Shown: positions 1 to 6,130 of the stretch, one piece after another
Layout of the letters: each line of letters begins with the position of its first letter
How positions within the stretch are numbered: the stretch's first letter is position 1
Assembly: GCA_045636205.1 (NCBI GenBank)
Contig: JAZTXE010000119.1
Coordinates: 1 to 18,467 of the forward strand
Direction of reading: 5' to 3'
DNA length: 18,467 bases
Source of the DNA: JAZRUF01 sp045636205
Lineage (GTDB): Bacteria > Bacillota > Clostridia > Oscillospirales > JAAYXM01
Translations under genes and position numbers: made by a program
The notes under the pieces: model-generated
The model's database searches: none
The model's input: only the letters and a program-made list of their open reading frames with translations
Told to the model about the DNA's origin: nothing

Positions 1-20
1 CCAGGCTGCTCCACTCCGCG
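1..20 (-). tRNA. tRNA-fMet (initiator), 5' part only, cut by window edge
   Basis: Read on the minus strand, the first 20 bases of the gene are CGCGGAGTGGAGCAGCCTGG. This matches the acceptor 5' strand and D-arm of bacterial initiator tRNA: it starts with C1, the base left unpaired in initiators, followed by the GGAGCAG-C-TGG D-stem and loop. The anticodon lies outside the window, so the identity rests on the 5' third only. It follows tRNA-Leu by 13 nt and is probably co-transcribed with it. Confidence 0.7.
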
Positions 21-33
21 ATATAGATTAAAT

Positions 34-120
34 TGGTGCCGCTGACCGGACTTGAACCGGTACGGTATTGCTACCGAGGGATTTTAAGTCCCTTGTGTCT
101 GCCGATTCCACCACAGCGGC
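34..120 (-). tRNA. tRNA-Leu, anticodon UAA
   Basis: This is an 87-nt type II tRNA on the minus strand. The acceptor stem GCCGCTG/CAGCGGC is perfect, and the 3' ACCA is encoded at positions 34-37. The anticodon stem AGGGA/TCCCT encloses the loop CTTAAAA (plus-strand 82-88), giving anticodon UAA, which reads UUA and UUG leucine codons. A long variable arm (CGGTAGCAATACCG) and the T-arm with GGTTCAAGTCC follow, as expected for leucine tRNAs. Confidence 0.96.
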
Positions 121-155
121 AAACAAACACATATGCACCAACATGGTACTTAAAT

Positions 156-184
156 AGGATACCATAAGATGCAAGATGTGTCAA
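156..184 (-). promoter_or_regulatory. Sigma-A promoter of the tRNA-Leu/tRNA-fMet unit
   Basis: On the minus strand a perfect -35 TTGACA (179-184) lies 17 bp from a -10 TATCCT (156-161). The -10 is preceded by TGG, the extended -10 motif. Transcription would start near 149, about 29 nt ahead of tRNA-Leu. The geometry is close to ideal for a stable-RNA promoter. It sits in the 87-bp gap between spoVAE and the tRNA. Confidence 0.75.
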
Positions 185-207
185 GAAAAAACTTTCGATT
201 TTTTCCT

Positions 208-561
208 TTATTTTTCACGCGGGCGAAAAAACAGTGCCGCGGCGAAGCTAAAAACTATAGAAGCGGTGATACCTGCTGCTGCCGCGGTAAAACCGCCGGA
301 GAACGCGCCGAGAAATCCTTTATCCCCTACAGCGCTTCGCACGCCCTCAGCAAGTAGGTGCCCGAAGCCGGTCAAAGGAACCGTTGCGCCTGCACCGCCC
401 CAAGCTATTAGCTTGCCGTAAATTCCGAATGCGGAGAGTATGACACCGCAGACCACGTAGCCGGTCAGGATTCGCGCGGGAGTAAGCTTGGTTCTGTCGA
501 TAAAAATCTGACCGATTGCGCAGAAAATGCCGCCGAGCAGAAATGCTTTCAGATATTCCAT
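208..561 (-). CDS. spoVAE: Stage V sporulation protein AE (SpoVAE/SpoVAEB type)
   Basis: A 117-aa membrane protein of the SpoVA complex in the spore inner membrane. In this family the complex imports Ca-dipicolinic acid during sporulation and releases it at germination. The protein is almost wholly hydrophobic, with about four membrane segments (roughly residues 5-20, 31-50, 54-70 and 90-112). It carries the family signature GAGATVPLTGFG near residues 56-67, a motif shared with SpoVAC upstream. Length matches the single-domain SpoVAE found with SpoVAC and SpoVAD in Clostridia. The gene starts 18 nt after the spoVAD stop and has GA-rich Shine-Dalgarno sequence (GGAGG, then AGGAAG closer to the ATG). 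It is the last gene of the operon. The family call is secure; the DPA role is from family knowledge. Confidence 0.95.
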   Translation of the reverse strand: MEYLKAFLLGGIFCAIGQIFIDRTKLTPARILTGYVVCGVILSAFGIYGKLIAWGGAGATVPLTGFGHLLAEGVRSAVGDKGFLGAFSGGFTAAAAGITASIVFSFAAALFFRPREK

Positions 562-579
562 AGTCTCTTCCTACCTCCT

Positions 580-1590
580 CTAATTAATGCATACAACATG
601 GCAAATACCGGGTATGCTCTCACCCTGCTGACTGCTTAGCGGGGAAAGAAGTGCACCGGTGCCACCAAAGAGAACCTTTTTCCAACGTCCGTTTGTAATC
701 TCACGTGCCAGATAGCCGCTAAAGACTGATGCGCTGCAGCCTGCGCCGGAACCTCCGGAATTTACATCCTGCGCCTTGCGATTGTAAATTTCCACACCGC
801 AGTCGATGTAGTTTGCGGAAATATCAATACCGTCCTCTATTTTAAATAAATCTATGAGTAAATTCATGCCGACCTCGCCCAGGTCACCTGTAACTATCAG
901 GTCATAGTCGGATGGGGTGGTGGCGGTGTCGATAAAAAACTTGTGAAATGAGTCATATGCCGCGGGCGCCATTGCCGCGCCCATGTTGTTTGCGTCAGTG
1001 ATTCCTGCATCAACTATCGAGCCGAAAAGCACGGATGTAATTTTGGGAAGCTGGTATGAGCTATTTCCTACAATTGTGCATCCCGCGCCGGTTACCGTCC
1101 ACTGCGCGGTAGGTGGGCGCTGACCGCCGTATTCCATAGGGAAGCGGTACTGTCGCTCTGCCGAACAAAAGTGCGAGGATACGCAAGTCGCGGCGTTTTT
1201 TGCATACCCTGAGTTTACAAACATTGCCGAGAGCGCAAGCCCTTCAGCAAAGGTCGAGCACGCGCCGTACATGCCTATAAACGCGGTGTCACTGTCACGG
1301 TGGGCAAAGCTTGATGCGATGCACTGGTTTAACAAATCACCGGAGAAAATATAATCTATGTCGGAAATTGCAATTCCGCTTGAGTCAAGCGCGAATTGGA
1401 AGGCCTCCTTCTGAAACTCCATCTCGGCTTTTTCCCACGTTGCCTGACCGAAATGGCCTTCCTTTGCAATGTAGCTGAAATATTCCACGAGCGGACCTTC
1501 AGCCTCCTTTTTACCGCCAACCGCGGCAGAGGATATGATTGACGGTGGATTATTTAAAAGAACAGTTCCGTTTTCGAGTTTTATGCTCAT
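580..1590 (-). CDS. spoVAD: Stage V sporulation protein AD (SpoVAD), dipicolinic-acid-binding
   Basis: A 336-aa soluble protein with a thiolase-like fold, close to the 338 aa of B. subtilis SpoVAD. In the family it binds dipicolinic acid directly and works with membrane partners SpoVAC and SpoVAE in DPA uptake by the forespore. Recognisable segments are the N-terminal strand ENGTVLLNNPPSIISSAAVGG, the GMYGACSTFAEGLAL stretch in the centre (the thiolase active-cysteine region), and the C-terminal GGSGAGCSASVFSGY and GGTGALLSP motifs. There is no signal peptide or membrane helix. The ATG at 1590 has GGAGG 8 nt upstream. It lies 16 nt downstream of spoVAC and 18 nt upstream of spoVAE, in the usual clostridial AC-AD-AE order. 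Confidence 0.97.
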   Translation of the reverse strand: MSIKLENGTVLLNNPPSIISSAAVGGKKEAEGPLVEYFSYIAKEGHFGQATWEKAEMEFQKEAFQFALDSSGIAISDIDYIFSGDLLNQCIASSFAHRDSDTAFIGMYGACSTFAEGLALSAMFVNSGYAKNAATCVSSHFCSAERQYRFPMEYGGQRPPTAQWTVTGAGCTIVGNSSYQLPKITSVLFGSIVDAGITDANNMGAAMAPAAYDSFHKFFIDTATTPSDYDLIVTGDLGEVGMNLLIDLFKIEDGIDISANYIDCGVEIYNRKAQDVNSGGSGAGCSASVFSGYLAREITNGRWKKVLFGGTGALLSPLSSQQGESIPGICHVVCIN

Positions 1591-1606
1591 CTAAGCTACC
1601 TCCGAC

Positions 1607-2044
1607 TTATCCGAATATCCAATGAAACAAGCCGTAAATTACGCTTGCACTTATACCGAACACGAGAACCGGCCCTGCCAAAGAAAACATCTTTGCACAC
1701 ATGCCGGTGACGAAGCCTTCGCTCTTAAATTCAAGCGCCGCGGAGACTACGGAATTTGCAAAACCGGTTATCGGTACGAGCGTACCTGCACCCGCGTGGC
1801 GTGCGATGCGGTCATATAGCCCCAACCCGGTCAGCAGTGCGGAGAGCGCGATAAGCGTAACAGATGTCGCAGCCGCCGCCGCATCCACAGTCAGCGCAGT
1901 ACTTTTATAGAAGCTTAAAAGCCCCTGACCTATCGTGCATATCGTTCCGCCTACAATAAATGCCTTTATTGTGTTTATCCATATGTGGGACTTCGGCTGC
2001 GCCTTACCCGCATATTTCATATATTCCTTCTTTTGCATTTGCAA
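1607..2044 (-). CDS. spoVAC: Stage V sporulation protein AC (SpoVAC), TTG start
   Basis: A 145-aa polytopic membrane protein, first gene of the SpoVA operon. SpoVAC forms the membrane pore component of the DPA channel and has been described as mechanosensitive in Bacillus. Visible are a basic N-terminus and hydrophobic segments near residues 27-47, 53-75 and 115-143. The loop HAGAGTLVPITGFANS is homologous to the GAGATVPLTGF loop of SpoVAE. The likely start is TTG at 2044: AGGAG (2054-2058) sits 9 nt before it. The in-frame ATG at 2038 would leave a 15-nt gap. The protein differs by only two residues between the choices. Regulation is probably by sigma-G in the forespore, from the promoter-like elements just upstream. 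Confidence 0.95.
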   Translation of the reverse strand: MQMQKKEYMKYAGKAQPKSHIWINTIKAFIVGGTICTIGQGLLSFYKSTALTVDAAAAATSVTLIALSALLTGLGLYDRIARHAGAGTLVPITGFANSVVSAALEFKSEGFVTGMCAKMFSLAGPVLVFGISASVIYGLFHWIFG

Positions 2045-2071
2045 GATAAACCACTCCTTTTTTTCTGTAAT

Positions 2072-2100
2072 TATTGTGCATCGGTAAAATTAAATTATTC
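2072..2100 (-). promoter_or_regulatory. Candidate sigma-G promoter of the spoVA operon
   Basis: On the minus strand, GAATA (2096-2100) and CACAATA (2072-2078) are separated by 17 bp. They resemble the forespore sigma-G elements (-35 GNATR-like, -10 CATNNTA-like). The inferred start near 2065 leaves a leader just long enough for the AGGAG at 2054-2058. The spoVA operon is a known sigma-G target in Bacillus. The -10 has one deviation (CAC for CAT), so this is an inference supported by geometry. Confidence 0.5.
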
Positions 2101-2103
2101 TTT

Positions 2104-2140
2104 AAAAAATAAAAAAAGGCATCATCCGAAGATGATGCCT
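2104..2140 (-). terminator. Intrinsic terminator of the SLH-protein gene (UUCG tetraloop)
   Basis: On the minus strand a perfect 10-bp stem (AGGCATCATC/GATGATGCCT) closed by a TTCG tetraloop is followed by a run of seven T and further T-rich sequence down to 2104. It starts 13 nt after the stop of the SLH gene. On the plus strand the downstream sequence is not T-rich enough for efficient termination. The spoVA promoter lies immediately beyond it. Confidence 0.92.
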
Positions 2141-2153
2141 TCTGTATTTAAGT

Positions 2154-3017
2154 TTATGCTTTGACCCAGTGTGCGTAGAGAGTCATGCTCTCAGTGATGA
2201 TGGTAGCAAAGTCAAACTTCTCGCCGCCCTCGGGTTGGGTGTACCAACCATCAAAGGTGTATCCCTCGCGGGTCGGGTCTGCCGGTGCGGTTACAGTCTG
2301 ACCTTCGAAAACCTGAACAGACGGAGTAAGGGAAACCTTACCGTCATTTTTATTAAAGCCTACGCTGAAAGAGTCAGACGTGATGCTTGAGCTCGGCGCC
2401 TTGCCGAAAGCTTCGATATAACGCATAATCATTGTAGCCGCCTGAGCGCGGGTGGTGGAGCCCTTGGGGTCCAAACGGTTATTGCTGCCGCCGATGAGCT
2501 TTGCGCCGTATGCCCACTTCATAGCGTCAAGCGCCCAGCTGCTTACTGCGCTTGCATCGTCAAAGGAGGAAATTTCCTCAGGCTTGGTTGCCAAGGACTT
2601 GCCACAGTACTTTGCATAGTTGTAGAGGAAAACCGCCATCTGCTCGCGGGTGATAGAGTCATTCGGTCCGAAACGGTTGTTTCCGTAGCCGTTTGCAATG
2701 CCGCTTGAGCCGGTTGCCCACGCAATCGGAGCCGCATAATATGCATCTGCCGCAACGTCGGTAAAGCTTGCGCCCTGACCGGTCGGCTTGTTTGCCATAC
2801 GGTGGAGAATAGTTACTATCATGCCGCGTGAGGTGATGGTTGACGGGCTAAAGGTGGTAGCGGATGTACCTCCCATCAGGTTATTTGATGAAACATACTC
2901 GACAGCACCACTAAACCAATCTGAGGTCTTTACGTCTGAGAAGTTTGCAGCTGCTGCAAAAAGTGAGCCAGACAAAATGCAGACTGCGAGAATACCGCTG
3001 AAAATACGCTTTTTCAT
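2154..3017 (-). CDS. Secreted SLH-domain surface protein with C-terminal InlB B-type repeat
   Basis: A 287-aa exported protein. Residues 1-24 form a signal peptide (MKKR, hydrophobic core, AAAA before the cut). Three S-layer homology domains follow: about 25-76 (NFSDVKTSDWF...), 84-135 (SFTDVAADAYYAAPIAW...ITREQMAVFLYNYA) and 151-200 (SFDDASAVSSWALDAM...TTRAQAATMIMRYI). SLH triplets normally anchor proteins to pyruvylated secondary cell-wall polymers. After a serine-rich linker, residues about 238-287 form one Listeria-Bacteroides (InlB B-type) repeat with the hallmark EGYTFDGWYT and LYAHW. No catalytic domain is present, so the protein may be a structural or adhesive wall protein; that function is inferred. 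AGGAG precedes the ATG by about 12 nt. The gene is monocistronic, between its own promoter and terminator. Confidence 0.9.
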   Translation of the reverse strand: MKKRIFSGILAVCILSGSLFAAAANFSDVKTSDWFSGAVEYVSSNNLMGGTSATTFSPSTITSRGMIVTILHRMANKPTGQGASFTDVAADAYYAAPIAWATGSSGIANGYGNNRFGPNDSITREQMAVFLYNYAKYCGKSLATKPEEISSFDDASAVSSWALDAMKWAYGAKLIGGSNNRLDPKGSTTRAQAATMIMRYIEAFGKAPSSSITSDSFSVGFNKNDGKVSLTPSVQVFEGQTVTAPADPTREGYTFDGWYTQPEGGEKFDFATIITESMTLYAHWVKA

Positions 3018-3052
3018 TACTTTTTATCTCTCCTTATTATTTTTATAAACTT

Positions 3053-3081
3053 AGTATAACATACTGTTTTTTAAAATACAA
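3053..3081 (-). promoter_or_regulatory. Sigma-A promoter of the SLH-protein gene
   Basis: On the minus strand, TTGTAT (3076-3081) and TATACT (3053-3058) are separated by exactly 17 bp. The inferred start is near 3046, giving a leader of about 30 nt with AGGAGAG before the ATG. It lies between the proA stop and the SLH gene. Confidence 0.65.
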
Positions 3082-3107
3082 TGGGGATTTTATTTCCGGA
3101 AAAGTTA

Positions 3108-4358
3108 TCATTTGCGAACCTGACCGTTTCCGGTAATTCGATATTTATATGATGTAAGCTCTTTTAGTCCCATTGGACCGCGTGCGTGCATTTTCTGAGT
3201 GGATATTCCGATTTCTGCGCCTAAGCCAAACTCAAAACCGTCGGTAAAGCGGGTGGACGCATTGTGATAAACCGCCGCTGCATCCACGCGGTTTAAAAAC
3301 TCCTCTGCTGCATCCGCGTTTTCGGTTATAATGCATTCACTGTGCATCGTGCCACATCTTGCAATGTGCTTGCATGCGTCCGAAAGAGAGGAAACCACGC
3401 GCACGGCTAAGATATAGTCGTTATACTCGCTCATCCAGTCTTCGTCATCTGCCGCGATTGCACTCTCACCGAGAATTTCAAGAGCCTTCGGGCAGGCGCG
3501 AAGCTCGACATTGTACTCAGAAAGTGCCTTCGCCATCGCGGGAAGGAATTCTTTACAGACCGCCTCGTGGACAAGCACGGTCTCCACCGCGTTACATACA
3601 GATGGGCGCGAGCACTTGGCATTTACTAAAACCTCAATGCCCATTTCAAGGTCGGCATCACAGTCAATGTACAAATGGCAGTTGCCTGAGCCGGTCTCAA
3701 TAACCGGAACACGCGCGTTTTCAACTACCGAGCGGATAAGCCCTGCACCGCCACGCGGGATTAAAACGTCAATAAGTCCCTTGGCATTCATAAGCTCAGT
3801 TGCCGAGCTGCGGTCAGTATCCTCAATAAGGCATACAACGTCAGGGTTCATGCCGCATGCGGAAATCGCATCACGCATCACGCGCACAATCGCGCGGTTT
3901 GAGGAAATAGCCTCCTTGCCGCCGCGAAGCACGGTGGCATTGCCGGATTTTAAGCAAAGCACCGCCGCGTCAAGCGTTACATTCGGGCGTGACTCAAATA
4001 TAATTCCGATAACGCCGAGCGGGACGCGCACTTTTTTAACCTCTATGCCGTTTTTTAAGGTCCTGTTCTCCAAAACCTCGCCGATAGGGTCATCAAGCTC
4101 TGCAACCTGACGCGCACCCTCTGCCATCGCCTCGATCCGCGCATCTGTAAGGCGCAGACGGTCAATCATAGCAGGGCGGATCCCGTTTTGCTCGGCACGG
4201 CTTAAATCCTCTGCATTTGCGGATAAAAGCTCGTCAGCGCGCTTTAAAATCGCATCTGCTATAGCGTTTATTATACGGTTTTTCTCCTCACAAGAGGCAA
4301 GTGCCACCTCGCAGGACGCGGCTTTTGCCGCTTGAGCAAGCTCATGTACAGTTTTCAT
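3108..4358 (-). CDS. proA: Gamma-glutamyl phosphate reductase (ProA)
   Basis: A 416-aa enzyme of the aldehyde dehydrogenase superfamily that reduces gamma-glutamyl phosphate to glutamate-5-semialdehyde with NADPH, the second step of proline synthesis. Visible are GVIGIIFESRPNVTLDAAVLCLKSGNA (about 115-141), the dinucleotide-site segment LIPRGGAGLIRSV, and the catalytic cysteine C255 in SRPSVCNAVET. The C-terminus holds the conserved HARGPMGLKELTSYKY. I take ATG at 4358 as start: it gives the usual length and about 11-13 nt to GGAGAG. The GTG at 4370 almost overlaps that site. The gene lies 25 nt after the cyclophilin gene on the same strand. ProB (glutamate 5-kinase), usually adjacent, is not in the window. 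The product could also feed ornithine metabolism, but the arg genes here make that unnecessary. Confidence 0.96.
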   Translation of the reverse strand: MKTVHELAQAAKAASCEVALASCEEKNRIINAIADAILKRADELLSANAEDLSRAEQNGIRPAMIDRLRLTDARIEAMAEGARQVAELDDPIGEVLENRTLKNGIEVKKVRVPLGVIGIIFESRPNVTLDAAVLCLKSGNATVLRGGKEAISSNRAIVRVMRDAISACGMNPDVVCLIEDTDRSSATELMNAKGLIDVLIPRGGAGLIRSVVENARVPVIETGSGNCHLYIDCDADLEMGIEVLVNAKCSRPSVCNAVETVLVHEAVCKEFLPAMAKALSEYNVELRACPKALEILGESAIAADDEDWMSEYNDYILAVRVVSSLSDACKHIARCGTMHSECIITENADAAEEFLNRVDAAAVYHNASTRFTDGFEFGLGAEIGISTQKMHARGPMGLKELTSYKYRITGNGQVRK

Positions 4359-4383
4359 TTTAGCTTGCACTCTCCATTCTTTT

Positions 4384-4902
4384 TTAAAGTGTTTCAGGCT
4401 CCTGATAATCCTCGCCGAAGGTGTCCACGGTTACGCGGGTAATAACCTGCGGGGTAAGAGGCTTGTCATTCCAGTCCCTTTCAGTGTTTACTATGCGGTC
4501 AAGCTCGGAGTCTACACCGACAACCTTGCCGAATGCCGCGTACTGACCGTCTAAATGCGGAGCGTCTGCAACCATTATGAAGAACTGGCTGCCTGCGCTG
4601 TCCGGATGCATGGAGCGCGCCATGGAGATTACACCGCGGGTGTGCTTTAAGTCGTTCTTAAAGCCGTTTGAGGAAAACTCGCCCGGGATTGAGTAGCCGG
4701 GTCCACCTGTGCCGCGGCCGAGCGGATCGCCGCCCTGAATCATAAAGCCGGGGATAATGCGGTGAAAGGTAAGGCCGTCATAAAAGCCCTTCTTTACAAG
4801 GGATACGAAGTTATTAACCGTGTTGGGGGCAATCTCCGGATAAAGCTCAATGGTGATTGCATCGCCACTGTCAAAAAGCATGGTTACTATCGGGTTTTTC
4901 AT
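4384..4902 (-). CDS. Cyclophilin-type peptidyl-prolyl cis-trans isomerase
   Basis: A 172-aa single-domain cyclophilin that catalyses cis-trans isomerisation of X-Pro bonds. Active-site elements are all present: FHRII with catalytic R48, FMIQGGD with Q56, the GTGGPGY loop (about 65-70), GSQFFI (104-109) and HLDGQYAAFGKV (116-127). No signal peptide or lipobox is seen, so it is probably a cytoplasmic folding factor. The ATG has AGGAG 9 nt upstream. It is the first gene of a likely two-gene transcript with proA, driven by the TTGACA promoter in the gap before it. No functional link with proline synthesis is implied beyond co-transcription. The family call is secure. Confidence 0.95.
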   Translation of the reverse strand: MKNPIVTMLFDSGDAITIELYPEIAPNTVNNFVSLVKKGFYDGLTFHRIIPGFMIQGGDPLGRGTGGPGYSIPGEFSSNGFKNDLKHTRGVISMARSMHPDSAGSQFFIMVADAPHLDGQYAAFGKVVGVDSELDRIVNTERDWNDKPLTPQVITRVTVDTFGEDYQEPETL

Positions 4903-4942
4903 TTTAAATTTCTCCTTTTTGGTTTATGTTTTTTTATTCAAA

Positions 4943-4957
4943 GCACGCTTTGCGTGC
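4943..4957 (-). promoter_or_regulatory. Inverted repeat / hairpin in the cyclophilin 5' leader
   Basis: GCACGC-TTT-GCGTGC is a perfect 6-bp stem with a 3-nt loop. It is flanked by CAAA/CAAAG copies that could form an overlapping alternative pairing (CTTTGC/GCAAAG). It lies in the leader between the promoter and the cyclophilin start. There is no T-run on either side, so it is not an intrinsic terminator. A role in mRNA stability or as a protein-binding operator is possible but unproven. Confidence 0.35.
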
Positions 4958-4975
4958 AAAGAAACAGCACTAATT

Positions 4976-5004
4976 ATTTTGGATTAATTTCCCCCGCATG
5001 TCAA
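4976..5004 (-). promoter_or_regulatory. Sigma-A promoter of the cyclophilin-proA unit
   Basis: On the minus strand a perfect -35 TTGACA (4999-5004) lies 17 bp from a -10 CAAAAT (4976-4981). It sits 10 nt after the araC-family stop codon and about 75 nt before the cyclophilin start. The -10 is only 4 of 6, but the -35 and spacing are ideal. Confidence 0.6.
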
Positions 5005-5013
5005 GAGAAAAAA

Positions 5014-5874
5014 TCAATCGCTAATATCCGCTATGTCCTCCTCAAGGAGTATCGCGGTCGTGTCACGGCAGGCGCGGTATCTGCTCGGAGAGGTCAGATA
5101 TTTCTTTTTGAATATTTTCGAAAAATGCGAAAGGTCGCGGAAACCGACAGAGTAGGCAACCTCGCAAATGCGCATGTCCGTATCACGCAAAGCTATGCAG
5201 GCGTTGAGAAGTCGCACATGCGTTAAATATTCCATCGGCGATGTCTTCATATGTGCCTTGAACACACGGTATAAATACGAGCGGTCCAGTCCCAAATGCT
5301 CGGCTATTGAGCCTACGCCTATATTCTCTGCATAATTTTTGTGGATAAACGCAGCTGCGTTTTCCGCCGCATGACGTGCACGGCTCCACTCCTCATCCGG
5401 CGAGTTCTGCTCTATAAGGCATGAGAAGATCAGGTACAAATATCCGAGCACCGCGCAGTCGCGCGCACGTGCGCTGGGGGTGAGAAAGCACATGTCTGAC
5501 ATATATTTTTTCAGCAAATGGTCATTCTCGCAGTGTATCACGGGGCCTTCGTCAAATCCCGCACCCGTTACCATACCGTCAGCCTCCGAGCCTAAAAAGC
5601 CTACCCAGTAGTAGCTCCACGGCTCATCGGGGTCTGCGCGGTAGAAGGTGACATCACCCGGTCGGATTAAAAAAAGGTCACCTGCTTTTAAGTGATATGT
5701 CCTATCGCCAACGCGGTACATGCCCTTGCCGCTGACTATATAGTGGATGAGGTAATAGCTGCGCTTTGCCGGACCAAAGCTGTGGAGCGGCAGACATTCC
5801 TCCATGCCACAGTCGTAAACCGCGAGTCCTGCGCTTACTTTACTGCGAGGACTGTACTGATAAAATTCGTGCAT
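5014..5874 (-). CDS. AraC-family transcriptional regulator, divergent from argG
   Basis: A 286-aa regulator. The N-terminal half (about 15-100) is a cupin-type effector domain with HYIVSGKGMYRVGDRTYHLKAGDLFLIRPGD (44-74), typical of AraC_binding sensors. The C-terminal 100 residues hold two helix-turn-helix units: SIAEHLGLDRSYLYRVFKAH (189-208) and ICEVAYSVGFRDLSHFSKIFKKKYLTSPSRYR (236-267). A short tail rich in acidic residues follows (about 278-286). Start is taken at ATG 5874, where the cupin domain begins and AAAGGTGG lies upstream. The frame stays open to 6138, but that extension crosses the AT-rich intergenic region and looks non-coding. The ligand is unknown; the cupin type is often sugar-responsive. 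Its divergent position beside argG may be chance or may mean control of the shared intergenic region. Confidence 0.9.
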   Translation of the reverse strand: MHEFYQYSPRSKVSAGLAVYDCGMEECLPLHSFGPAKRSYYLIHYIVSGKGMYRVGDRTYHLKAGDLFLIRPGDVTFYRADPDEPWSYYWVGFLGSEADGMVTGAGFDEGPVIHCENDHLLKKYMSDMCFLTPSARARDCAVLGYLYLIFSCLIEQNSPDEEWSRARHAAENAAAFIHKNYAENIGVGSIAEHLGLDRSYLYRVFKAHMKTSPMEYLTHVRLLNACIALRDTDMRICEVAYSVGFRDLSHFSKIFKKKYLTSPSRYRACRDTTAILLEEDIADISD

Positions 5875-5911
5875 TTTTTGACCCACACCACCTTTTTTCG
5901 CTATAGTATAC

Positions 5912-5940
5912 ATTATATAACATAATCGTTTTGGATGCAA
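5912..5940 (-). promoter_or_regulatory. Promoter of the araC-family regulator gene
   Basis: On the minus strand a perfect -10 TATAAT (5912-5917) lies 17 bp from TTGCAT (5935-5940), a 3-of-6 match to the -35. The inferred start near 5905 leaves a leader of about 31 nt with AAAGGTGG. The weak -35 would fit an activator-dependent or autoregulated promoter. Confidence 0.5.
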
Positions 5941-5998
5941 CAAAAACACAAAAAGATGCTTTTTCGCCAAAAGAGTAAAAAAACGTTGTATAAAATTA

Positions 5999-6087
5999 TG
6001 CATAATTATACCGTATACTGCATAAAAACATGAATATTTGCATAAACATTGCATAAAGTAAAAATAATGCTTGCATAAAAATTCAAA
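5999..6087. promoter_or_regulatory. ARG-box-like operator array (TGCATAA half-sites) upstream of argG
   Basis: TGCAT occurs at 5999, 6019, 6039, 6050 and 6072, with TGAAT at 6031. The best full site, 6070-6087, reads TGCAT-AAAA-ATTCA in its core. It differs by one base from the ArgR/AhrC core TGAAT-wwww-ATTCA and overlaps the -35 and spacer of the argG promoter. A weaker site at 6048-6065 is displaced by 22 bp, like the tandem ARG boxes of other bacteria. The more distant half-sites are spaced 20 and 20 bp. Repression by ArgR with arginine is the natural reading. Part of the array could instead bind the divergent AraC-family protein. Confidence 0.65.
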
Positions 6088-6099
6088 GTGTGGTATGCT
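6071..6099 (+). promoter_or_regulatory. Promoter of the arginine operon
   Basis: The -10 TATGCT (6094-6099) is preceded by TGG, an extended -10. The -35 TTGCAT (6071-6076) lies 17 bp upstream. The inferred start is near 6106, 25 nt ahead of the argG ATG with GGAGG between. The ARG-box-like site at 6070-6087 covers the -35, so a bound repressor would block RNA polymerase. Confidence 0.6.
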
Positions 6100-6130
6100 A
6101 TTTAAAAAGATTTTTTTGGAGGCATACATA

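Noticed and set aside
185..205. A/T hairpin GAAAAAA...TTTTTTC after spoVAE as a terminator
   Set aside because: The stem has a single G-C pair, and its far end overlaps the -35 region of the tRNA promoter. It may give some termination, but the evidence is too weak to annotate.
4359..4370. GTG at 4370 as proA start
   Set aside because: It lies about 1-2 nt from the GGAGA ribosome site, too close for initiation. ATG at 4358 has workable spacing and gives the family length.
5999..6076. TGCATAA repeats as a CRISPR array or tandem repeat
   Set aside because: Units are only 5-7 bp with unequal spacing and no unique spacers. They fit operator half-sites instead.
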